A stretch of 64,000 nucleotides of DNA from Pontixanthobacter luteolus (lineage in GTDB: Bacteria; Pseudomonadota; Alphaproteobacteria; Sphingomonadales; Sphingomonadaceae), in contig NZ_WTYP01000001.1 of the NCBI RefSeq assembly GCF_009828095.1, forward strand, positions 806,001-870,000, in the 5' to 3' direction. Under the pieces are notes generated by a model that was not told the origin of the DNA, ran no database searches, and saw nothing but the letters and a program-made list of their open reading frames with translations. Shown here in pieces: positions 48,070 through 56,049 of the stretch; the first letter of the stretch is position 1, and the number at the start of each line of letters is the position of its first letter. Made by a program: the position numbers and the translations under genes.

Positions 48070-48364
48070 ATGGCCGTTCTGCCGTTCGCGCTCGCTGCGG
48101 TCGGCGGTCCATGTGCTCAATCTAGCCTGGGCTCCTAAGTGGGTTCCGGTTTCAGAGAAAGTGCAAAGCGCTGATTTTCGGACAATTTATCCGGCGTCCT
48201 GCAGCAGTGTTCGACCCAAGCATGGTTAACACAATATTTGCCTTGTCTGTTAGGCCTCGCAGGGGGCCTGAACGCTAGATTAACCGCAGAATACCTAGGT
48301 TGAGGGTCTGACAATCTTAGCGAATGCTAACCAGTTGCTAACCTTCGTGTGGCAAATGCCCCCT
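48070..48364. other. Upstream region of the DUF11 locus
   Basis: No gene seen. AT-richer than its surroundings near 48230-48345. It contains a short hairpin (AGGCC/GGCCT at 48252-48269), TTAACACAATATTTG at 48235, and CTAA-N7-CTAACC at 48327-48343. The last resembles a CtrA box (TTAA-N7-TTAAC) with one mismatch in each half. I could not place a convincing sigma-70 promoter. Confidence 0.4.
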
Positions 48365-49342
48365 ATGGCAAAAGTACTTATTACGTCCGCAAGGGTTATT
48401 TCAGGCTCGATCCTCCTCGCAATCGCCGCACCGGCGCTGGCTGAAGGTGTGCCTGCTGGGACCCTCATCGAAAACACCGCGAGCGCGACTTACGACGCAG
48501 GCGGCGGCGAAGAGACAATCGATTCAAACACTGTGGTGCTTAGGGTCGATGAGCTTCTTGACGTCGCGGTCGCATCGCTTGATCCAGGGCCGATCCCTGC
48601 GACGACCGGTGACGCTGTGCTGACATTTTCGGTCACCAACACGGGCAACGGTCCAGAAGCCTACTTCCTGACCGCCAATCCGGCGCAGGCAGGCAACGAT
48701 TTCGATCCGACGGTTGATGGCATAGCTGTCGATACCAACGGTAACGGCGTCTACGATCCGGGTGTCGACGAAATCCTCGTCGGTCCGGAAACAACCGCGA
48801 TCCTTGATCCCGACCAGATTCTTACAGTGTTTGTGTTGCTGAGCGTTCCGGCGGCTGCGGTCGACCTTGATCAGGCTGATGTGGATCTGCTCGCTGAAGC
48901 GGTGACAGGCACCGGCACCCCAGGCACGACGTTTGCCGGGCAGGGCGAAAACGGCGGCGATGCCGTGGTTGGCCCCAACGGTGCAGATGATAATGCCATC
49001 GGCACGATCATCGTTGGCATCACTACGGTCGACTTGGTCAAATCAGCTTCTGTCCTCGACCCGTTCGGCGGAACCACCGTCGTGCCCGGGTCGGTCATTA
49101 CATATACAATAGCAGCCACGGTTACCGGCAGCGGTTCGGTTAACGGACTGCTGATCACCGACCCGATCCCGGCTGACACGACTTACGTCGCGTCCTCCCT
49201 CGCACTCGACGGCTCTGCACTGACAGATGCTGCCGACGCTGACGCCGGTGAGGCATCGGACGCGGCGGGCATCTCCGTAGACATCGGGACCGCTGCTGGC
49301 GGCACAGATTACTCCGTTACTTTCGACGTAAGCGTCGACTGA
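48365..49342 (+). CDS. Secreted DUF11-type repeat protein
   Basis: 325 residues. A Sec signal peptide spans about 1-26 (MAKVLITSARVISG..., cleavage after APALA). The mature protein is acidic, Thr/Ala/Gly-rich and beta-structured, with a first Ig-like domain (ENTASATYDAGG, LTFSVTNTGNGPEAY) and a C-terminal DUF11 domain (VDLVKSASVLDPFGGTTVVP, ITDPIPADTTYV). DNGNGVYDPG-like text (VDTNGNGVYDPGVDE, near residue 120) looks like a calcium-binding loop. ATG 48365 is chosen; ATG 48356 is possible. First of five tandem secreted-protein genes. Confidence 0.75.
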   Translation: MAKVLITSARVISGSILLAIAAPALAEGVPAGTLIENTASATYDAGGGEETIDSNTVVLRVDELLDVAVASLDPGPIPATTGDAVLTFSVTNTGNGPEAYFLTANPAQAGNDFDPTVDGIAVDTNGNGVYDPGVDEILVGPETTAILDPDQILTVFVLLSVPAAAVDLDQADVDLLAEAVTGTGTPGTTFAGQGENGGDAVVGPNGADDNAIGTIIVGITTVDLVKSASVLDPFGGTTVVPGSVITYTIAATVTGSGSVNGLLITDPIPADTTYVASSLALDGSALTDAADADAGEASDAAGISVDIGTAAGGTDYSVTFDVSVD

Positions 49343-49356
49343 GAAGGAATAGAACA

Positions 49357-49839
49357 ATGAAAACAGGTCGTATTTTCGGAATTTTTGCGGTCGCGGCCGC
49401 ACTCGTATCCTCGCCGGTTTCTGCTCAGGCAGAACAGCAGGCGATGGTTATCAGTGGCGATGTAAAGGTCGTGAAGACTGTCACCGCTGATGATGGAACA
49501 GAGCAGACGGAACTGGCGGACACCAGCGTGGTGGTTCCCGGTGACAAGCTTCTGTTTCGCAACAACTACCGCAACCAGAGCACCGAGCCGGTTGAAAACT
49601 TCAAACTGACCAATCCGCTTTCGAGCGCGGTCGTGTTTGCGGAAGACAACGATCCGGCGCTCGAAGTTTCGGTTGATGGTGGCTCCACCTGGGCTGCGCT
49701 CGCAGAACTGACGGTAACCAATGAGGACGGAACAACGCGCGCCGCACAGGCTGGCGATGTTACCCACCTGCGCTGGACACTCAAGATGATCCAGCCGGGC
49801 GAAACCGGACAAGTCACCTTTAACGCATTCGTTCGCTGA
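49357..49839 (+). CDS. Small secreted protein of the DUF11 locus
   Basis: 160 residues, signal peptide about 1-25 (cleavage after VSAQA). The mature part is a single beta-sandwich-like domain: KVVKTVTADDGTEQTELADT, VVPGDKLLFRNNYRNQSTEP, NFKLTNPLSSAVVFAED. The pattern resembles a lone DUF11 domain. It ends GQVTFNAFVR. It starts 14 bases after the first gene of the locus, with AGAAGGAA as ribosome binding site, so the two are co-transcribed. Confidence 0.72.
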   Translation: MKTGRIFGIFAVAAALVSSPVSAQAEQQAMVISGDVKVVKTVTADDGTEQTELADTSVVVPGDKLLFRNNYRNQSTEPVENFKLTNPLSSAVVFAEDNDPALEVSVDGGSTWAALAELTVTNEDGTTRAAQAGDVTHLRWTLKMIQPGETGQVTFNAFVR

Positions 49840-49910
49840 GAAGCGGAGGGAAGCCGCCTAGTCCCGTGGGCGGTCGGGGAATCACGGGTCGCATAAGAAG
49901 GACCAATAAC

Positions 49911-50972
49911 ATGAAACGTACCAAGCAAATGCTTGGGGCGGTGAGCGCGACAGCACTCATTGCCTTAAGCGTAAGCCCGGCCTACGCGGCCGGGACGACG
50001 GCAGGCGACCCAATCGCCAACACCGTCACCGTCGATTACCAGGTCGGCGGGTTCAATCAGACCGCAGTTCAGGATACAGATACCTTCACGGTTGACCGCA
50101 AGGTTGACGTGACTGTGACTGAATCGGGCGATATCGGACGTACCGCTGTATCGCCTAACCAGACTGAGGCTGTGCTTCAGTTCGATATCCAGAACCTGTC
50201 GAACGACGTTGTCGACCTTGATCTCTCGACCGCTCTCGCAGCGGGCAACGATTTCACGCCGACTAACATCCAGATCTGGCAGGATAACGGCGACGGCGTG
50301 TTCGATTCCGCCACCGATACTCTTGTCACATATCTCGACGAGATGGCTGAGGACGAAATCCGTACTGTCTTCGTGACCGCTGACATTCCTGTTGGTGCGA
50401 ACACCGGCGACGTGGCTGATATCACGCTCACAGCCGATGCACACGCAGGCGGCACAGCTGCTTCGCTGGGCGCTGAACTGACCGATACTGCCGGTGCAAA
50501 TACCGCAGGTGTCGATACAGTTCTGGCTGACGGCGCAGGTGATACCGACGCGGCGAACGCCGGCGACTTCTCTGACACTGACGGCTTCGTCGTCACTGCA
50601 GCAGCCGTCACGGTTTCCAAAACCAGCGTCATCATCAGCGATCCGGTAAACGGCACCACCAACCCGAAAGCAATTCCGGGTGCAGTGGTCGAATACTGTA
50701 TCGCAGTTTCGAACGGCACCGGCGCGGCAACTGCCACAGGCGTTACCGTAACCGATAACCTGCCGGTCGACCTCGAGATCGACGACGTATTTGGTGTCTT
50801 CATCGATGGTACGGTGGACGGAACTGGCGCTTGCCAGGCTGACGGTGTTGATAATGCCAACAGCAACTTTGTCGACAATGCTCCGGGCACGCAAGACCAG
50901 GTAACGGGCACTCTCAGCGATATCGCTGCAGACGTAACCCGCACCTTGTACTTCCGCGCCACGATCAATTGA
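49911..50972 (+). CDS. Secreted DUF11-type repeat protein
   Basis: 353 residues. Signal peptide about 1-25 (MKRTKQMLGAVSA..., cleavage after AYA). Two Ig-like units follow; the second is a DUF11 domain beginning VTVSKTSVIISDPVNGTTNP. The mature protein is very acidic (many Asp) with WQDNGDGVFDSATDT near residue 125, a probable calcium-binding loop. It shares the block SDPVN-x-x-TNPK-x-IPGA with the last gene of the locus. ATG 49911 has AAGAAGGA upstream; an intercistronic hairpin CCCGTG/CACGGG lies at 49863-49888. Confidence 0.75.
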   Translation: MKRTKQMLGAVSATALIALSVSPAYAAGTTAGDPIANTVTVDYQVGGFNQTAVQDTDTFTVDRKVDVTVTESGDIGRTAVSPNQTEAVLQFDIQNLSNDVVDLDLSTALAAGNDFTPTNIQIWQDNGDGVFDSATDTLVTYLDEMAEDEIRTVFVTADIPVGANTGDVADITLTADAHAGGTAASLGAELTDTAGANTAGVDTVLADGAGDTDAANAGDFSDTDGFVVTAAAVTVSKTSVIISDPVNGTTNPKAIPGAVVEYCIAVSNGTGAATATGVTVTDNLPVDLEIDDVFGVFIDGTVDGTGACQADGVDNANSNFVDNAPGTQDQVTGTLSDIAADVTRTLYFRATIN

Positions 50973-50997
50973 TCTGCTGATTATTTGATCACCTAGC

Positions 50998-53900
50998 ATG
51001 GTGCGTTTCATCCCTTCCTTGCGCGATTGTGCAGCAGTGCTCTTGGTAGCACTGCTGCATTTCGTCGTGCTTGGAGGGAATGCGCACGCGCAGACAATTA
51101 CCAATGTGGCGCGGGCCGACTGGAGCGATCCAGCCGGGCCGCGCACAACGGTTTCAAATCCGGTCGAACTGGCAGTTCTGCCGCCGCCGGTTACGATCAT
51201 CACCTATGTTCCCGCACCGATTGACGGGGACATCATCAATTACAACCCGCCGTTTTGTAACGGTCAGACCGTTCGCGGGCTGTCCAGCACCCAATCAGGC
51301 GGCGTTTCGCTTCCGGTAAACCCGTCGAGCACCGTTCGCCCGGGCCAGGACCTGCTGTTCCGTGTTAGTGCTCCGCAAGCAAATACAGACGCTGGCGCTG
51401 TCGATAGCCTTGTCGCCGTCATCTACGGCAGCGATGGTGACGAAGAAGAGATCACCATTTACGAAACCGGCGAGAACACCGGCATTTTCATCGGGCAGAT
51501 CCCGACCATCAGCGTTCCGCCTTCGGCAATCGTCCGGAATTGCGTGCTTAGCGTCCGCGCTGGCGATGCGATCAATATCGCCATCCGCCGTATCGGCGAC
51601 AGCGACATCCTGATTTCAACCATTGTTGACGTTCTGGCAGATCCCTTCGGCGTGGTTTTCGACAGCGAAACAGGCGAAGCCGTGAATGGCGCGCGTGTCA
51701 CGCTGGTCGACGCAGTGACCGGCCAGCCAGCGACCGTGTTCGCTGAAGACGGTGTCACGCCGTGGCCATCAACAGTTATCTCCGGCCTGCCGATCACCGA
51801 CGCTGCCGGTAACGTTTATCCGATGCCTCCGGGTGAATACTGGTTCCCGCTGACCTTTTTGGGCAACTACCGCATCGTCGTAGAGCCGCCTTCGCCATAC
51901 ACCGCGCCTTCGGTTGCGACACCGGCGCAAATTGCCCAGCTCACCCGTCCAGATGGCGGCATATTCCGTATTCTTGACGCGTCTTATGGCGGGACATTCG
52001 AATTGAATGATCCAACCCCGGTTCGGATCGACATTCCGCTCGACCGCCCTGGCATCGCCGTCAGCCTGCAAAAGACCGCTTCGCGCAACACGGCCCAGCC
52101 GGGCGACGTCGTTTTCTATTCGATCATTGCCCGCAATCAGGATTCCGGCCGCATCAAACGCGATGTCACTCTGGTCGATACGCCGTCGCCCTGGCTCCGC
52201 CTCCGCAAGGATTCAATCCGCGTTGATGGTGCAGAAGCTGGCGATGTTGTCACCACCGCTGCTGACGGGCGCCAACTCACGATCTCGCTGGGTGATATTG
52301 CAGGCGGCGCACAGAAACGCGTTACCTATGCCATGGTCGTGCGGCCTGATGCCCCTCCGGGACAGGCAGAAAACCGCGCAACCGCAACCGACAGCCGCGG
52401 CAACACTGTTGCCGCAAGCGCGTATGTCGATATCCAGCGCGAAACCATTGCCGGACGCATGACCCTGATCGGGCGTGTCACCGCCGGAACGTGCGACCTT
52501 CGTGATGACCGTGTCGGCATTCCGGGTGTCCGCGTAACGCTCGAGGATGGCAGCTTTGCAATTACTGACATCGACGGGCGCTATCACTTCGAAGGCCTGG
52601 TGCCGGGAACCCACGTGGTTCAGGCTGCCGAAAACACGCTTCCCGAAGGCGGCAAGTTCGTTGACTGCTATCGTTCTACCCGCAGCACCGGCAGCACGAA
52701 TTCGCGGTTCGCGATCGGGCAGGGCGGATCGCTGCTGGTTGCAGATTTCCATGCCGACCTTCCGGTAAGCTGGAAAGCAGAAGACCCGCTCGCCGTGGCG
52801 CAGCTCGCTGAAGAGCAAGCGGCAGAAGAGCTCGGCAATGTGGATTGGCTTGCACAGGGCGATGGCCCTGATGGCTGGCTCTTCCCTGAAATTGATTACA
52901 ATCCGCGTACCCCGGCAATCCGCGTCGCCATTCGCCACCGCAAAGGCCAGAAGGCCGAGCTGTTCGTAGACGGCAAGCCGGTTAGTGCGACTGCATTCGA
53001 CGGCATCAAGAGCGCCAGCGACGGCCCTTACGCTGTCAGCCTGTGGCGCGGTGTGCCGTTGGAAAACGAACAGACCAAGCTCACCGCCAACATAATCAAC
53101 TCGCTTGGCGGTGTCTCCAAAGAGCTTGAGCGCGATGTGTATTTCACGTCGACCGCTGCCCGTGCCGAATTGGTTCGTGGCGAGTCGGTGCTGGTCGCCG
53201 ACGGTACAGCCAAACCTGTCGTTGCGGTTCGCATCACCGACCGCAATGGCCGCCCTGTTCGCGCGGGCATCTCAGGCGAATTCATCATCAACGCGCCTTA
53301 TCAGAGTGCGTCGCAGATCGCGCAGCAGCAGCTGCTCCAGCTTTCAGGCGGCGGCAAGACCGGTGCACGCTGGATGGTTGAGGGTTCGGACGGCATCGCC
53401 CGGATCGAGCTTGCCCCAACCATGGTCAGCGGTTCGGTCCGTCTCGACTTCCGTTTTGCTGACGGCGAAGTTACGCGTCAGCAGGAACTCGAAGCATGGC
53501 TGGAACCAGGCGATATCGAATGGACGGTCGTCGGTCTCGCCGAAGGCTCGATCGGGGCGCGCACGGTTGCGGACAACATGGAACGCAGCGGCCGCTTCGA
53601 CAGCGATCTTGGCGACAAGGCACGCGTCGCGCTTTATGCGAAAGGCCGTGTCCTGGGCAAATTCCTGCTGACACTGGCGTATGACAGCGCCAGGCAGCGC
53701 GACGATCAGCGTGTGCTGGGCCAGCTTGATCCGAATGCATATTACACTGTGTTTGCTGACACTTCGAGCCGCCGTTTCGACGCTGCATCGCGTGAGAAAC
53801 TGTATGTCCGGATCGAAACTTCGACTTTCTACGCGCTGTACGGTGATTTCCAGACTGGTTTCGACCAGACCCAGCTGGCCCGCTACAACCGCACCGCAAC

Positions 53901-56049
53901 CGGCTTCAAGGGTGAGGCGCGGGTGGGCGCAATCCAGGCACAGGCTTTTGCCGCCGAAATTGCCACTCGTTATCGCCGCGATGAAATCCAGGGTGCAGGC
54001 ATCAGCGGACCTTACCGTCTGAGCAGCCGCCGGATCATCGCGAACAGCGAACGCATCGCAATCGAGACCCGCGACCGTTTCCGTTCTGAAGTTATCGTTG
54101 ATCGCCGCGAGCTGACCCGTTTCATCGATTATGACATCGATCTGCTTTCGGGCACGATCACATTCAGCGAACCGCTGCTGAGCCGCGACTTCGACCTCAA
54201 CCCGCAATTCATCGTCGCGGATTACGAAATCGACGAACTGTCGGGCGGTGAGCTGAACGCGGGCGCCCGCGCGACATGGACCGACCCGTCGGGCAAGATC
54301 CGCATCGGCGCCACTGCAATCAGCGACAAGGGCGACGAAGCCCGCACCAATATCGGTGCTGTCGATGTTCGTGCCCGTCTTGGTGACACTACTGAAGTTC
54401 GCGCTGAACTGGCCATGAGCCGCAGCGATGGCAAGACATCGACCGGATGGATGGTCGAAGCAGAACACCGCGCCGGCCCGGTTGATCTTCTCGCCTATGT
54501 CCGCTGGCTGGATGCAGACTTCGGTGTCGGCCAGGAAAGCGGCGCAGAACGCGGCCGCGCGAAGGTTGGCGTCGATGCCCGCTATGAATTCAGCGAACAC
54601 CTGTCGGTTGTCGCAAGTGCATGGCGCGATGAAAGCCTGACCGACGACCGCAAGCGTCACGCGGTCCAGGTCCAGGGCAACTATCGTTCGGGTGACACCG
54701 ACCTTCAACTCGGCATCTCGCACTTCAACGACCGTCTTGATGATGGTTCGCGGAACAAGTCGACCTTGCTCGAAGGCGGCGCGACTCACCGGTTCCTGAA
54801 CAACAAGCTCGAACTCAGCGCCAGCACCAGCGTGGCACTCGACAAGGCTGAGTCGGTGGACCTGCCAGCGCGCCACCGCTTGACCGCTCGCTATGCTGTT
54901 ACGAACGACGTTAAGCTGGTCGGCCTCTACGAGATCGCCGATGGCGAGAGCATCGACGCCCGCACGGTTCGTGCAGGTATCGAAGTTGCACCGTGGCAGG
55001 GCGGACGGATCGTCACCTCGCTGGGCCAGCAAGCTATCGGTGAATATGGCAATCGCAGTTTTGCGGCCTTTGGTCTTGCGCAGTCTTTGCAGGTTTCGCC
55101 AACGCTTATGCTTGATGCCACCGTCGATGGCAGCCGCACTTTGGGCGGCGGTGTCGCCGTTTCCGACATCATCAACCCGGCGCAGCCGATCGCTAACGGC
55201 GGACAGCTTGGTCAGGACGGATCGATTGTAGAAGACTTCACTGCAATGACCTTCGGCGCTGCCTATCGCAAGGACCGCTGGAGCGCGACGGCACGGGCTG
55301 AGTACCGCGACGGTGAATTCGCCGATCGCAAGGGTTTTACCTTCGGCGCGATCCGTCAGCTGGGCGAGGGCAGCGTTGTCGGCTCCGGCTTCACCTGGAC
55401 CAAGGCCGATGGCGACAATTTCGCATCGACTGAAATCTTCGATGGCGCGGTGGCTGTTGCGCACCGTCCGGATAATTCCGAAATCGCGTTTCTCGGCAAA
55501 CTCGAATTCCGCAGCGATCAGGTTACCAATGCCGTGGCCGGTGAAACTGGCCCTGCTGGCCGCACTGCGCTGACCGTAACGGGCGATGCAAAATCGCGCC
55601 GCATTATCGGCAGCCTTTCGACCAATTGGTCGCCGCGCGGATATGACGATCTCGGCAATATCGAAGGCATCGAATATCAGAACCGCCGTGATGAATTCGG
55701 TCTGTTTGTTGGCGCGCGGTATAACTTTGACCAGTTCGAGGGTTTCGATCTGGCTGGCTTTACCGCGCTGGCCGGCCTCGATGCCCGCTTTGGCATCGGC
55801 GAGAAGTTCGAAATCGGCGCCACTGCAACGGTCCGCGCCAACCTGACCGACAATGTCACAAGTTTCTCGTTCGGTCCGAATGTAGGCTTCTCGCCTGCCA
55901 AGGACACTCTGATCACGGTCGGCTACAATATCAGTGGTTTCCGCGACGATGATTTCTCGGCCGCTCGCAACACTGACAAGGGCATCTATGCAAGCGCCCG
56001 GATCAAGTTCGACGCCGATACATTCGGGTTCCTGGGGCTGGGCCGATGA
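50998..56049 (+). CDS. Giant outer-membrane protein with DUF11, SdrD-B-like and beta-barrel domains
   Basis: 1683 residues. Signal peptide 1-31 (cleavage after AHA-Q). In order: an N-terminal Ig-like region (32-210), an SdrD-B/carboxypeptidase-regulatory-like domain (about 216-300), a DUF11 domain (about 352-455, VSLQKTASRNTAQPGDVV), a second regulatory-like domain (about 495-545, GVRVTLEDGSFAITDIDGRYHF), further Ig-like modules (about 640-850), then about 800 residues of alternating amphipathic strands typical of a large outer-membrane beta-barrel. It probably anchors or exports the neighbouring secreted proteins. I do not recognise a named family. It ends ATGA-coupled to the next gene. Confidence 0.72.
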   Translation: MVRFIPSLRDCAAVLLVALLHFVVLGGNAHAQTITNVARADWSDPAGPRTTVSNPVELAVLPPPVTIITYVPAPIDGDIINYNPPFCNGQTVRGLSSTQSGGVSLPVNPSSTVRPGQDLLFRVSAPQANTDAGAVDSLVAVIYGSDGDEEEITIYETGENTGIFIGQIPTISVPPSAIVRNCVLSVRAGDAINIAIRRIGDSDILISTIVDVLADPFGVVFDSETGEAVNGARVTLVDAVTGQPATVFAEDGVTPWPSTVISGLPITDAAGNVYPMPPGEYWFPLTFLGNYRIVVEPPSPYTAPSVATPAQIAQLTRPDGGIFRILDASYGGTFELNDPTPVRIDIPLDRPGIAVSLQKTASRNTAQPGDVVFYSIIARNQDSGRIKRDVTLVDTPSPWLRLRKDSIRVDGAEAGDVVTTAADGRQLTISLGDIAGGAQKRVTYAMVVRPDAPPGQAENRATATDSRGNTVAASAYVDIQRETIAGRMTLIGRVTAGTCDLRDDRVGIPGVRVTLEDGSFAITDIDGRYHFEGLVPGTHVVQAAENTLPEGGKFVDCYRSTRSTGSTNSRFAIGQGGSLLVADFHADLPVSWKAEDPLAVAQLAEEQAAEELGNVDWLAQGDGPDGWLFPEIDYNPRTPAIRVAIRHRKGQKAELFVDGKPVSATAFDGIKSASDGPYAVSLWRGVPLENEQTKLTANIINSLGGVSKELERDVYFTSTAARAELVRGESVLVADGTAKPVVAVRITDRNGRPVRAGISGEFIINAPYQSASQIAQQQLLQLSGGGKTGARWMVEGSDGIARIELAPTMVSGSVRLDFRFADGEVTRQQELEAWLEPGDIEWTVVGLAEGSIGARTVADNMERSGRFDSDLGDKARVALYAKGRVLGKFLLTLAYDSARQRDDQRVLGQLDPNAYYTVFADTSSRRFDAASREKLYVRIETSTFYALYGDFQTGFDQTQLARYNRTATGFKGEARVGAIQAQAFAAEIATRYRRDEIQGAGISGPYRLSSRRIIANSERIAIETRDRFRSEVIVDRRELTRFIDYDIDLLSGTITFSEPLLSRDFDLNPQFIVADYEIDELSGGELNAGARATWTDPSGKIRIGATAISDKGDEARTNIGAVDVRARLGDTTEVRAELAMSRSDGKTSTGWMVEAEHRAGPVDLLAYVRWLDADFGVGQESGAERGRAKVGVDARYEFSEHLSVVASAWRDESLTDDRKRHAVQVQGNYRSGDTDLQLGISHFNDRLDDGSRNKSTLLEGGATHRFLNNKLELSASTSVALDKAESVDLPARHRLTARYAVTNDVKLVGLYEIADGESIDARTVRAGIEVAPWQGGRIVTSLGQQAIGEYGNRSFAAFGLAQSLQVSPTLMLDATVDGSRTLGGGVAVSDIINPAQPIANGGQLGQDGSIVEDFTAMTFGAAYRKDRWSATARAEYRDGEFADRKGFTFGAIRQLGEGSVVGSGFTWTKADGDNFASTEIFDGAVAVAHRPDNSEIAFLGKLEFRSDQVTNAVAGETGPAGRTALTVTGDAKSRRIIGSLSTNWSPRGYDDLGNIEGIEYQNRRDEFGLFVGARYNFDQFEGFDLAGFTALAGLDARFGIGEKFEIGATATVRANLTDNVTSFSFGPNVGFSPAKDTLITVGYNISGFRDDDFSAARNTDKGIYASARIKFDADTFGFLGLGR

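Noticed and set aside
49965-51203. 412-codon minus-strand frame across the DUF11 genes
   Set aside because: Antisense shadow; the plus-strand frames carry signal peptides and DUF11 domains and fit the gene spacing.
53344-55464. 706-codon open frame on the minus strand inside the giant outer-membrane gene
   Set aside because: It mirrors the codon bias of the plus-strand gene, encodes an improbable composition, and has no signal or domain; the plus-strand protein has clear modules.
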